From Lyophyllum atratum (taxonomy: Eukaryota; Basidiomycota; Agaricomycetes; Agaricales; Lyophyllaceae), in the NCBI GenBank assembly GCA_014905825.1, contig JACGCN010000003.1, forward strand, positions 2,480,001-2,544,000: a DNA stretch of 64,000 nt, given 5' to 3'. Both the position numbers and the translations under genes were made by a program. Below are positions 1 through 10,766 of this stretch, piece after piece. A model generated the notes under the pieces. The model was not told the DNA's origin and made no database searches. It was given only the letters and a program-made list of their open reading frames with translations. The first letter of the stretch is position 1. Each line of letters starts with the position of its first letter.

Positions 1-1094
1 CAGGCCGACTCTTCTTCCTCAGCCTCCTCCTTTCCCTCTCGCGGTGTATAGGCGGGCTCGGCGGGAGGGACCCGAGCCCGTGGGCGCTCGACGAGCGCGA
101 GGTGGTGGGGCGGAGGAAGTGCGTCGTGGAGGTGACGGTGTACGCCGTGGAGGGCGGGCGGAGCGTCGTCGGGACGGAGAACACGGAGGAGGTGGGGGAG
201 CGGGGGAAGGGGCTTGGGCCGGGGCTTAGGTTTCCGTTGGTGCCGTGGGAGAGGGGGAGGAGGAAGGGGAGGGGGAGGGCGGGGACGGGTGGGGGTGGGG
301 TTCCGGATCCTCCTTCTTGGGCTGGGGCGGAGGCGGAGGCGGAGGTGGAGAGACGGGAGAGGGCGGCGCGCCGGGAACGCGCGGTGACGGTGCGGTCTTC
401 CTCGTCGCGTGCGGCGTATCCGAAGTCTAGGTCGTCGTTGTCGTGTCTTTGATCCTCTTCGTCCTCGGAGGAGGAGTACCCGTCAGCGCCTGAGGGTTGT
501 GGTGGTGTCATCTGGGGCTGCCGTGTCCGCTTGAGGGGGGAGGGCGAGGCGCCAGGAGGAGCCATGCCGTCGAACTCGTCGTCCCAGCTCTCGGGACGAG
601 GCTTCTGCACGCGTCGGGTGCGCGACGGGGAGAGCTTGTCCTTACCCGGCGGAGACGGGAAGGCTCCCCGGCGTACAGGGGAGCCCTCCTCAAAGTCGTC
701 GTCCCAATTTTCGGTGGACCGAGCGTTGGGGTGGTGCGTGGGGTTACGGCGGGGAGTAGAGGGACCGGGCTCGATCCATTCGGGGGAGAGATGGAGCGTG
801 TTTTTGCGGTCTTCGAGGATGGAGGCGTTGAGGTTGAAGCTGTGGGTCGTGTTTGGGTTGTGGTCGTCGTCGTCGTGGTCCCAGTCTGAGCTGGCAATGG
901 ACATGCGGTGCGCGTCGTCGTGAGGGTGGGTGGGGGTGTTCTTCGTTGTGGTCGTGGTCGTCGTAGCTGTCGTCTTTGCGTGAAACTCGAAGTCATCGTC
1001 CCAGTTCTCTGAGGGAACTAGAGAGTGTGTGTTGTGAGCAACTGAAGACAGTGACGCGTGCACAGGACGTACCTGAGGCTAGTATGGAAGTCAT
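1..1094 (-). CDS. WDDDF-repeat disordered protein (3' end beyond the window)
   Basis: The start ATG is at 1094. A 22-nt first exon (1073-1094) is followed by an intron (1018-1072, GT-AG), then one long exon runs to the window edge. The N-terminus reads MTSILASVPSENWDDDFEFH. ENWDDDFE recurs twice and a variant, ESWDDEFD, follows. Between them lie Thr, Pro, Ser and Asp runs, and later a Glu/Asp patch and a Pro/Ser-rich stretch ending in basic residues. No folded domain is visible, so the protein looks intrinsically disordered. Acidic Trp-Asp repeats recall septation-network scaffolds or kinases (Byr4/Bfa1 or Cdc15-like), but that is a weak inference from memory. The strong GC bias and triplet repeats of this stretch come from the coding sequence itself. 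Confidence 0.6.
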
Positions 1095-1680
1095 TGTGCC
1101 GTATGATCATGAGCGGCCTCGCCAATTAAACAGGTGTTCTCGTCGTCGTCGTGTGCTCTCGTCGTCGTCGTGTGCGTCGTGGTGGTCGTCGTGCAAGAAC
1201 AAGGTCAGCAGCACCTTATATCAATCCGCAATTTTCGCTTTGCCCATATGCCGCTTTGACGTGTTTCAACTTCGGGTTAGGGTTCCCCGATTCTAGCACA
1301 CCTTCCCACACCCTCACGCGTCTCTCCTCGTCGTCCACCACAACGAGCAGCGTCTGTCTCTGGTATTCGACTACTGCATTCATGACTCGAACCCCCTATC
1401 TTATCCGATGCCTCGTGTTCGTCGTGCCCTGCGTCTGCCTGAGCCTCAAGGCAAACCCTGCACGCACCCGTGGAATATTCTTGTTCAGGTTCGCTTTGTT
1501 CCCGACGTCGTCAGGGCGATGACGGCGATATTGCGCGTTTTGCTCCATCACTTCCTCTCTCTTCCATGCTGTCATTCGCTTTGGCTCTTGACACCGTTGT
1601 ACTCAGGCTGCCCGAGGCCTATCGTAGGCCATTGCACAACGAAATATACCGTTTTCACCCATAATGCCTCCCACCTCGTC
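1095..1680. other. Intergenic, low-complexity upstream region
   Basis: This is the upstream region of the WDDDF-repeat gene. A CGT/CTCGTCGTCG microsatellite-like tract occupies roughly 1140-1195. I see no convincing gene on either strand; the open frames here lack coding features. Confidence 0.4.
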
Positions 1681-1682
1681 CA

Positions 1683-2250
1683 GACCAAGCTCCAACCCGT
1701 TCGAGTTCAAGCTACACTATACCTATTGCTCGTCCTTCTTCGGGTTCCTAGTTCGTTTCTAGGCCAACACAGCTGCTCTGGCTCGTTCCTGCCAGCGTAT
1801 ATCGGGCCCAACCCCAGCCAGCTGCTGCCTTTAATTAGGCGCAATGTACCAGACACGACGTAAGTATTCAAAGGAATGGAGGTCCGCGATGTGTCGCGAT
1901 GGGCTGCTCAAACCAAGCTCCAACCAGTCCGACTCCAACGCTACAACCTACTGCTGGTCCTTCTTCGGCAAGTTCCTTTTCGTTTCTAGGCCAACAACGT
2001 TGCCCGGCTCGTCCCTGCCAACGTATATCGTATATCGGGCCCCAACCCCAGCCAGCTGCTACCTGTAATGTTGGGGGCAATGGTACGAGAGAAGAAACAG
2101 TAAATTCGCTCAGCATCCTTTCACTTGTCTCGTCAACGATCGCCATAAGCAAAGATCGACTTGCACGACTTGTTCCCAACGTACATAAGTATCCAAAGGA
2201 AATTGGAATGGAGGTCCCGACGATGTGGTGTGTCTCGTTGGGCTGCATCG
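1683..2250 (+). repeat. Imperfect direct duplication, about 230-bp unit
   Basis: Copy 1 (about 1683-1907) runs from an ACCAAGCTCCAAC motif to GGGCTGC; copy 2 (about 1911-2248) repeats the same order. Shared landmarks are CGTTTCTAGGCCAAC, CGTATATCGGGCCC, AACCCCAGCCAGCTGCT, TAAGTATCCAAAGGAA (TAAGTATTCAAAGGAA in copy 1) and GGAGGTCC. Copy 2 carries about 110 extra bases before the TAAGTATCCAAAGG landmark. Neither copy keeps a shared reading frame, so I treat it as non-coding. Confidence 0.65.
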
Positions 2251-2463
2251 ATGCGTTCTGTGATGGCTCTACCTCGTCAGGTCTGCACTTTTTCGCGTTC
2301 TTTCAGTTCATGCAAGTTAACACAATTCCATCCCAGATTTTTCTATGCTATGACACCTGATCCGTGTCGAATGGGAACCCTCCTCCACTCCGTTTTCCTG
2401 GCACATCGCGCAGCGTAAGCATTCAAATTCATCCATGCATCCATGCCGTCTTCACCTTATCCT

Positions 2464-2962
2464 CTAGAGACTGAGGTCGACAGGGACACACCCAATCGCC
2501 GTAACACCATTCTAAAGTAAAGTCCAGGCTCAGCCCCAGATCGAACTTACGCATGCAATACTCACAAAGTTATTGCCGCTACAGCAAACGGGCTGAGCAC
2601 TGCAGCTGTTGCCTCCGATGCCGATGACATTGAGGGGTGTGCAGTTTACTAGAAACGACAACCACCAATGTCAGCCAAATGTGCGTACTTCAGAGACTCG
2701 ACTCACTTCCGACCATAATATCGACCCCCTGAAGAACGATCCCCAAAAGAGCTAGCAGCGTCGAGGCAGCGGGTGAATTCGCCTACGCACAAAAAGGTAT
2801 CGTCAGCACCACTCATACCACGTCCACCAAGATATTCCTTGCATTTTGAACACTCTGGCAACACTGAAGACCGCCGGTTGGGCACTGGCTTGCGGGCATG
2901 ATGCCACCTCCTTGGGCGGCGGCGAGCAGAGGGAGGGCGAGGATGAAGAGGGGGAAAAACAT
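2464..2962 (-). CDS. Class I hydrophobin
   Basis: This is a secreted amphipathic protein that self-assembles at air-water interfaces and coats hyphae or fruiting-body surfaces. The exons are 2843-2962, 2707-2782, 2566-2648 and 2464-2511; spliced, they give 108 residues. A signal peptide ([16 protein letters not shown]) is followed by eight cysteines in the hydrophobin order C-CC-C-C-CC-C: SQC, LQCC, INC, NSC, PVCC and IGC. The motifs [10 protein letters not shown] and the ending CVPVDL are typical of basidiomycete class I members, and the length is normal. The first intron has a GC donor (GCAAGG) instead of GT. No second hydrophobin gene is seen nearby. Confidence 0.93.
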
Positions 2963-3004
2963 GTCGGACGGCTGGAGGCGGGTCTTTAGGGTCATTTGGT
3001 GAGG

Positions 3005-3011
3005 TTTTATA
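3005..3011 (-). promoter_or_regulatory. TATA box of the hydrophobin gene
   Basis: On the minus strand this reads TATAAAA, about 45 nt upstream of the hydrophobin ATG. The position is plausible for a highly expressed gene with a short leader. Confidence 0.5.
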
Positions 3012-4053
3012 CTTATACTGTAGGGCGGTTGGGTACGCTTATCTAAAGCCGCTGTCGGTCCCTTTCCCAGCATTTACAGCCCTGGCCGTTCAGTGGGGTT
3101 TAACGGATAAGTGGCGTCGATGAAGCTCTGATACCAACGATGGTTCGTTCATTGGACCCATCGGTTCCGTCATAGGCTTACTTATCAAAGACATTGACCG
3201 TGCCTCCTCACCATCCAAAAGACGGTACATGAGCGAATATCTGACTACGCCTCTGAAGAGCTGCCGCCATATCCCCATCATGGGTACCCCGTATTCCTGT
3301 CGAACATGCGTTTATAGCCGCCCTCCCACCCAAGTTCCATCCAGCCCAGGAACTGTATGTGTCTGACTGTCTGCTTCTGACGTGCGTCTCCCGTGTCAAG
3401 TCCACCCGTCGCACAATGCCTTTCCGCTCGACCTCACGTCTTGCGATGGGATCGTCAAAGTGTGGTCCATGTTTTGCTACACGTATTCGAAATTATATGC
3501 ACTTTCGTACTTTGCCACCATCGTCACCCAACGGAGTGTCCGTGGCAGAGGCCATAGAACTTGATTATGACGGCATAAGTAATGTGCTTCCGGACATACT
3601 GTCATGCTCCTTGGCTGACTCGATGTTGCCTCTCGGAAGGTTGTCTTTCAATAACAATTGAAATTGATAGAAATTCCCAGTTTGTACTCGCAAGGTGTTT
3701 CCGGACAATTCCTGTCTTGCTCCTCGGGCCGAATCGATATTGCCTGTCAAAAGGGTGTCTTTCAAAAGAAAAAAAAATCGCTAGAAATTCCCACTTTGTA
3801 CGCGCTTCTGTTGAAACTTGACGGGAAACATGAATCAAGTTCCGGAGAAGATATTCTTCATGCAAAGCCTGACCTCAAGAAACGTCTGCTATGATTCGCA
3901 GGCCCTTCCAATCCCCGCACGACAGGGCTATAGAGTCGTTGAGAGACTAACCACCCAGGGTACTATTCCAGCCACTCTACGATGTTTTCCAGTACAGTCG
4001 TAGTCTTCTTCATTGCTATCTCCATCGGAGTCGCGATTGCATCATACCGGTGC
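3012..4053. other. Intergenic region with a local tandem repeat
   Basis: No gene is supported. The only structure I see is the 110-bp tandem duplication listed separately. Confidence 0.5.
3584..3801 (+). repeat. Diverged tandem duplication, about 110 bp
   Basis: Unit 1 (about 3584-3690) and unit 2 (about 3695-3801) both run GTG(C/T)TTCCGGACA, then GCTCCT, CGAT(G/A)TTGCCT, GTGTCTTTCAA or its variant, an A-rich stretch, and AGAAATTCCCA(G/C)TTTGTAC. The units are clearly homologous but diverged, so the duplication is old. Confidence 0.7.
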
Positions 4054-4191
4054 CACAATGCCGGCCAACTTCTATGCTTCCAGTCGATCCAGCAGGCATA
4101 GTGTCCAGCACTCGAGATCACGACTGAGCGTCCATTTTATGCCATATGTACAATACAGAAACCATGCATCCGCCGAAGAATCCATCGCGCA

Positions 4192-5443
4192 CTAAAGCAA
4201 AAACACCCACCCCTTTTCCTCCAAACGCGGCATCGCGTCCAACACTGGTATCTCTAACGCCTCCGAGACCTTAATCCAGACATTCCTCAGAGACTTATGA
4301 TGGCGCTCTCGGGTCAAAAGACCATCTATCCGCCCCCAATCCACCTTTTTGATGTTCCGAAGGCGTCGGGCGGTGATAATGATGGTGTCGATAGAATTAC
4401 GAGACGGGATGGCTTCGAGAACCTGACAGACCCAGCGGGAGGATCCTGGCGCATGCATCCACTCGATAGAGAACTGGAGGCGTACGAGATTTGGCAGCGC
4501 CTGGAGAGAGGGCGTAGGGCGCGGTGAGGAGGTTTCGTCTGATTTATTTTGGCAATAAGTGCAGACCAAATAAATGAATGAAATTTTCGTCAGCTTGAAG
4601 CAGAGGTTTGATAGTCGCTTGCACCTGAAAAAAGTACGTACCAAGGCATACGTCAAAGGACAGGCTGCGTAGAGACGGACGGACGAGGGCCAGAAGGCTC
4701 TGTATCTCGGGAAAGTCCTCAGCCTGGCGGACATGTCCGTTAAACGATTCAATGCACTCTAATGACAGCATAGATCCTGCATTCTGCGCCACCGCAAGGA
4801 GTTGTTTGAGTCCCAGAGAATTCCCCATTTTGAGGCTCACGAGGTGCCCTTGCCTGGTCGTCTGGTTGGGCAGACCGAGTGGTGATAAAAGTGGCACGAG
4901 TTCGCGCTCGGGTGTATCCTCGATCTTGAGACGATTATCATACAGCCGGTGGAGAAGGGTGAGGTGTTTGAGATGCGTGCAGAAGCGGAGGTATGGGAAG
5001 GGGAAGTTGTTGAAATTGACCTCCAGTGTACTGAGTGTAGGCAACCACAATAGTTGCAGGAAGGCGGCTTTAAATGGACTGGAAAGAGACACCCATTCTA
5101 GGTCGCCGCGGCCTATCAAATTGAGGCTGCGCACGCTGGTAAGCGTTGGCAGTAATTCAGAGAATATGGCGGTCTCCTCCACGTCCCCAATACGTAGGAC
5201 GAGCGACTGGACGTATACGCCGATGCGCGGGCGATTTTTGAGGACGGCGCGTAGATTTTCATTCACCTGATTCAATTCCTCGTCAAGATGGATGGTAATT
5301 GAGCAAAAGAGCTGGGCTTGTGCGAAATCTCGAAACGAAGACGAAACCACGGTACAGCGCCGCAATGTGAGTGTTTCCCCGGCGAGTTCTTCTATGACCG
5401 AACCGATGATCTCTGGCGGTATGTGGGGCGTCGTTGGTGGCAT
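4192..5443 (-). CDS. F-box-like protein, tandem copy 1
   Basis: A likely substrate-recognition subunit of an SCF ubiquitin ligase. The exons are 4642-5443 and 4192-4538, with a 103-nt intron (donor GTACGT, branch CTGAC); the product is 382 residues. The N-terminal PPEIIGSVIEELAG is the start of the F-box-like helix seen in many agaricomycete proteins (IPPEIIxxII-E pattern). It is followed by SSFRDFAQAQLF and leucine-rich stretches such as VRSLNLIG and LSTLEVNF. The length is identical to the downstream paralogue. The ATG at 5443 was chosen because both copies start there with MPP. Substrate unknown. Confidence 0.8.
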
Positions 5444-6140
5444 GATTGGCGGTGGGTTTGATAGAGTTGTATGGCCGATAATGATCTTGACGATGTTATC
5501 GATGACAGAGACCGTGTGAAGAATGAATAAATGAAACATTTCGTCCATAAAATGAAAATTTTTGTCTGCTATCTGACATGTTAAAGTCAAGTTCCTTGTA
5601 CGTGCGGAGCTCGGTCGTACACACAATTAGAAACTTAAATATGTCGCCTTGTGACCGAGTCCCAGAGCAGTTGAGCAGCAAAACCAAGCCATCGTTTCTC
5701 ATTCGGTGACAATACACCCAGATGCCACATAATCACACTCACAAGGAAGGAAAGAGCTTCGACTCGGAGAACCAACGGTAATTGACATGGGCAGCGTTCA
5801 GGTTTCGCTCAGGATGATGCCAAGTGATACAGCGGTCCACGATCTGTAGAGGATCGCGTAATGGTGTAGTTGGTTGAGTCCATCTCTATTGCACGTGTAA
5901 TAGGAGCTCCTTGTGGAGCGACCTGGGCAATATGTAAAAGATAATATCCAAGGTGAGAGATGGTGGACAGCTACCTACTACAATGACGGCCAACTTCTAT
6001 GCTGTCAGTCGATTCAGCAGGTATAGTGTCGAAGGCGGTGGGAAAGAGAGACGCATTCGACCAATTTCGAGATCGCCATTGGGCGTCACGTTTATAAACC
6101 CAGCCGCCAAGCAATGGCATCCAGCCGAAGAATCCATCGG

Positions 6141-7396
6141 TTACGATAGGAAATGCAGCCACCCATTTTCCGCCAAACGCGGCATCGCATGAAGCACTCG
6201 CGGCTCCATCGCTTTTGGGACTTTTATCGAGACATTCCTCAGCGACTTATGATGGCGTTCTCGGGTCAAGAGTGCATCTATCCACCCCCAACCCGCCGCA
6301 CTGATGTTCCGATGCAGATGGGCGGTAATAACGATGGTGTCGAGAGAATTATGAGGAGGGATGGCTTCAAGAACCTGACACATCCAGCGGAAGGATCCCA
6401 GTGCATGCATGAATACAATAGTGAACTGGAGGCGCACAAGGTTTGGCAGCCCCTGGAGGGAGGGCGTCGGTTGCAGTGATGATGACGCGGCTGAAATGTT
6501 TTTGAGAATAAGAGTAGACCATATAGACGAATAGAGATTTCGTCAGCTGAGAGGCCGCTGGTGCCATAGTCACCTGCACGTCAAGAAAAGTACGTACAGA
6601 GATACACACCGAGGCACAGCTTGCGCAGCGACGGACAGGCGAGGGCGAGAAGTTTCCGAATCTCGGGAAAATCCTCATCCTGGCGAACGCACCCGTTGTA
6701 CTGTTCGATGCAACTGGATGACAGCGTAGATCCTGTATGCTGCAGCGCCGCGAGGAGTTGCTTGAGTGCCGGAGTATTCTCCGTTGTCAGGCTCAGGAGG
6801 TGTCCTTCCCTGGTTGTCCGATTAGGCAGGCCGAGGGGTGATAAAAATGGCATGAGTTCGGGCTCGGGTGTATCCTCGATCTCGAGAGAATCATAAGGCG
6901 GGTGGAGAAGCTGGAGCTGTTTTAAATGGGTGCAAAAGCGGAGGTATGGGATGGGGAAGTTCGAAAAATTTAAGTGCAGCCAACTGAGCGTAGGCGACCA
7001 CAATAGTTGCAGAAAGGCGGCTTTGGATTGATCAGAAAAAGACGCCCATTCTACGTCGCCGAGAGTCATTAGACTGAGGCTGCGGACGTTGATGAGCGTT
7101 GAGAGTAACGCCGATAATATGGCTGCCTCCTCCACATCATCTATACATAGGGCGAGCGACTTGACGTATCCGCCGATGCGCGGGCGGTTTGTAAGAATGG
7201 CACGTAGGTTTTCATTCACTTGATTCAATCCCTCTTCGAGATGGATGGTGATTGAGCAAAAGAGCTGGGCTTGTGCAAAATCTCGGAACGAAGACGAAAC
7301 CATGCTACAGTGCCGCAAAGCGGGTGTTTCGCCACCGAGTTCATCTATGACTAAACCGATGATATCTTGCGGTATGCGGGGTGCTATCGGTGGCAT
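6141..7396 (-). CDS. F-box-like protein, tandem copy 2
   Basis: Paralogue of the gene at 4192-5443, with the same architecture and length (382 residues). The exons are 6598-7396 and 6141-6490. It starts MPPIAPRIPQDIIGLVIDELGG, an F-box-like N-terminus, followed by SSFRDFAQAQLF and LRR-like segments. The exon junction falls at the same codon phase as in copy 1, after LGVYL here and FDVCL there. Divergence is spread over the whole length and both frames are open, so both copies may be functional. Confidence 0.8.
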
Positions 7397-7842
7397 GATC
7401 GGCGGTGGGTTTGACAGAGTTGTCTGGCCGATAATGATCTTGTCAATGTTATCGATGGCAGAGACCGTGTGAAGAATGAATAAAGAAACATTTTATACAT
7501 AGATTTTTTCTTGCCTGCTATCTCAGTTTCTGGCATGTTAAAGTCAAGTTCTCTGTACCGTTACATGCAGAGCTTGCTTGTTCACACCATTAGAAACTTA
7601 AATATGTCGCCTTGTGACCGAGTGCCAGCGCAGATAAGCAATAAAACCAAGTCATCGTTTCTCATTCGGTGACAATATAATCAGACACCACATAACAGCA
7701 GTCACAAGGAGGGAAAGAGCCTCGACAACAAATGGAAATCGACATGCGTAGCGTACAGGTTCCCCCCAGGATGATGCCGAGTGATACAGCGGTTCAATAG
7801 CTCGACAGGATCGCCTAGTGGTCCAGTTGGTTGATTTCAATT

Positions 7843-8360
7843 CTATTTCTCATGTAATAATACACTCCTTGTCGGACGACCTGGACAATATGTAAAAGAT
7901 CATATCGACGCTGAGCAACGGTCGAGACCAACCTTTTAAAATGTTTACCAGGAATCAATGCGATCTTTTGGATAGTGCCATCGATTGCCAGCTTTGTTCC
8001 GAGAACGTATTCTTGAACGTCGTCCGAGTAGGTCTGGATGTTCACCGGTAGTTATAGCCAAGACTCTCACTTTGATAATAAGGAGCGGCTCAATACGCAC
8101 AGGATAGTGGCGTATAATCTGAGCGTATTCTTTCTCGCATTTCGCTAGGGTCCTTTCGAACCTAGACCTTCGTCCAGTGAAGGTGCTGTACGCCTCCTGT
8201 AACACGCCACTCATCTCGAATTCTACCTCGTTGATATTGTCATTAATCCTGAGGAGCGTCAGATTGGAGTGGCCAAGGCAGAAATGACGGAGACCCACCG
8301 ATTCAATCTTTGTCTGACAGTAGGATTGAATATCTTCTTTACTCTTTCGATGAAAGACAT
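7843..8360 (-). CDS. Orphan 120-aa protein
   Basis: Four exons (8299-8360, 8071-8248, 7949-8033, 7843-7880) join in phase to give 120 residues. The start is MSFIERVKKIFNPTVRQRLN, a basic, probably amphipathic helix. A charged, mostly helical middle follows (FTGRRSRFERTLAKCEKEYA) and the C-terminus is short. There is no signal peptide or membrane segment, and I recognise no family. The intron at 8034-8070 is only 37 nt, which is short even for fungi. The last exon lies inside the F-box tandem duplication. Confidence 0.5.
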
Positions 8361-9744
8361 GTCGAGCCTGTGGTAGTAAGATCGTAGGAGGGAATGGGGA
8401 AAGGAGCAGGCATATGTAGTGAACCACAGCATCATGTGATTTATTGAGCGCCAAAGCAGGGCGCCTCGATACCGTAGTCAAAAAACTAGAGTTGGGACTG
8501 CAGTTCCATCTGGGATGCGAGGGGAAGCTTGGCTTGCGGGAGTCGAGGCGCATCTATTTCGGCGAGAGGATGTGGCTAAAGCTGAAAGAAGGAGGACCGG
8601 ACTGAAAGGCCTGAAATTCGAGGTACATTGAGTACATTGAGCCTATGTATCCGCGCGTATCGACCGCGGCTATAAGGAGCTTGAGGAGAGGTGCAACAAA
8701 CGTTCATTACTATCGAGAAGTCGCAGGTTCCATCGCCTTTGTCTTTGAAGAAGAGGGCTACTTGATCACGACGAGAGGAAATTCCGATGTCCAACCAGAA
8801 CTTGACGGTGACATATACGATGTGGGCAAGCAGTAGCTAACGAACACAAGGAAAAGGCATGCGTAGACAGCGTGCAAGACTCGTCCCAATAACGCTTGCA
8901 TTTCGGATTCGACTTCGGGCGCCAGCGTCCCCGCTGCTCCCTAGAATACACGGATGGCGGCTCCAACAAGAATGCAGATGCGCAGGGTAGAGCGGATCCG
9001 CAGCGGTTCATGTCTGGAATATGTTGGGGAGCACCACAGCAACCCTGGGACTGGCGTTGAAGTAAGTAGTGACAAAGATCCAATCGATTCGCAATCGAGG
9101 CCGAAGGCTGAGGAGGTAAGTAGTACTCGAGGACATACGTCTTGGTGCTGTTTTGAGAACCAACTTCGGCATCCAAGTCAGTGACTCTGAGTGAGTGATG
9201 GAAATGATCGCGTCTCCCACGCACAGACCATTCTTCTGCATCGTGCAAGGCGGTGCACCGCCCAGCACAAGCCCACCAGGTGTCCCAGATCCGCGCAGTA
9301 ATGCGGCGTTTTATCATCTAAGCCCTTCGTTTGTGACTTGCATGTTGCACGATACAGCTTCTACCGGTTCGTGGACAAGTTCGCCGACATTCGAGGAAGG
9401 GTTGAAGGGTCCCGTTGAAAATTGAAACAGGCCCCCGTGGCAGTACGTCGCACAGATAACTTACAGGAGCCGGCGCAGCACCATCCCATTGCACACGGCG
9501 TGGCCTGACTTCCTTCAACTGGGACTGCGGAATATGTCTTCTCCCCAGACGTCCTGGCACAGCGCATCATGAAGGTTGATATGCTCCCCCGCGCCGAGTC
9601 TGTGCAAAGAATTCTTTTGTCAGGCACAGCTATCCGCAGCATTGGTGTGAAGATCAATATCATCGGAGGAAGGTCATATAAAGTTATCTCGAAGAAATAT
9701 CGTCATTCGCCAACATCTCCTCGACTCCACCGCGTATCGCGACC
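8361..9744. other. Unassigned stretch between the orphan and the membrane protein
   Basis: There are several medium-length open frames, the longest at 8766-9317 on the minus strand (183 codons). None shows a recognisable domain, and I could not splice them into a convincing gene. It may be a degraded locus. Confidence 0.35.
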
Positions 9745-10766
9745 ATGGGTCTCAATACGGAAGCCAGCGCCGCGCTTGTTTACCTCATCCTCTACGCGAT
9801 TCTCTTCGTCATCCTCATCCTTGGATATGCCACCGGTCGTTTAAGCTTGCGGTCTCGTTATTCAGTCATCACTTTCCATGTGGGCGTTCGTCTCGCCTCT
9901 CAAGCTACAGGCTTGGCGTTTGGGATCGTTGGCTACTCCAATGTCAATTTATTGATTGCTTACTTCATTCTGTGCGTTCATTTTCTTAACACATATCCTT
10001 CATCACGAAGCCTGACAATTTTAATCGACATAGGGGCGCTGAAGGCTATTTCACTTTGGTTCTCTGCGCGTATAGGTTCCTCATCAGTTGGCACTACCAC
10101 AACTTTGAGTCGCATGATAGTTGGCTGGAGCCACGGCACCCTCCTGGCACGCCACTTCCCAAGCGCTTCCTCGCTTCATTATCCCTTTTCAGTGCTAAAC
10201 GCAGCCCTATGACCATCATGCACTACTTCCTCATCGCTGCCAATGCTATCATCATCAGCGGCGGATCGAAACTTGCTGGAGGTTCCGACAACGCCAAAGA
10301 TTTTGATTCAACTGTCGCCCAAGCCAAAGCCATGCGTGCGGCCGGTCAGTCCATATTCCTGTCGGTAAACGCCCTCCTCCTTGCATGCATCATTCAGGCC
10401 ATGATTCAACACCGGCGCGAGCATCCAGGAGGACAGATGCACCGCACCCTCTACATTCTCCTTGCTGCGTGGCCTCTTCTTTTCGTTCGTGGGATCTACG
10501 GCATTTTGTCCGGCGTCTACCCACCATTCAACTATTTCAACCCGGATAACTATGGCGAGCATGGGTTGACGGATGGATTTGTGATCAGCGAGTACATCCT
10601 CGGTACGACGATGGAGTGGGCGTCTTGTGCGCTGCTGATGCTCACATACGTCACGTCGCGAAACGACCCTCCTAAGCTCCCCCTGAAGGAATGGGCGAAC
10701 GAAGGAACGGAGCTTGTGGTACCGCAGAATTCGTCCCAAGGAGGCCATGCGCTCATGATCAGTTGA
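9745..10766 (+). CDS. DUF7702-like integral membrane protein
   Basis: Two exons (9745-9971 and 10034-10766; donor GTGCGT, acceptor CATAG) encode 319 residues. At least six or seven hydrophobic segments are visible: VYLILYAILFVILIL near residue 15, FHVGVRLASQATGLAFGIVG, the HYFLIAANAIIIS region, FLSVNALLLACIIQAM, LYILLAAWPLLFVRGIYGIL and WASCALLMLTYV. Fungal proteins with this arrangement (PxxxxRxxYG in the sixth helix and a Tyr/Gly-rich start) carry the uncharacterised DUF7702 domain. The C-terminal tail is short and hydrophilic. Function unknown; the receptor-like topology is only suggestive. Confidence 0.8.

Larger units (their letters stand above)
4054..7910. repeat. 1.9-kb tandem segmental duplication carrying an F-box gene
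   Basis: The left unit (about 4054-5955) and right unit (about 5977-7910) align from the 3' flank (GCCAACTTCTATGCT) through a whole F-box gene and its promoter to a shared far edge (CAATATGTAAAAGAT). The offset is 1953 bp between start codons. The right unit also carries the last exon of the 120-aa orphan gene, and a diverged copy of that exon lies at about 5865-5950 in the left unit. Both gene copies remain open. Confidence 0.85.

Noticed and set aside
508..996. A 162-codon Thr/Arg-rich open frame on the minus strand
   Set aside because: It is a shadow of the WDDDF-repeat frame, which joins a good first exon and has sensible repeats.
1868..2248. A 126-codon minus-strand frame
   Set aside because: It lies across the second copy of the direct repeat; the first copy has no matching frame and no domain is visible.
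8766..9317. A 183-codon minus-strand frame
   Set aside because: No domain, odd composition, no introns in an intron-rich genome, and no start context; probably chance or decayed sequence.
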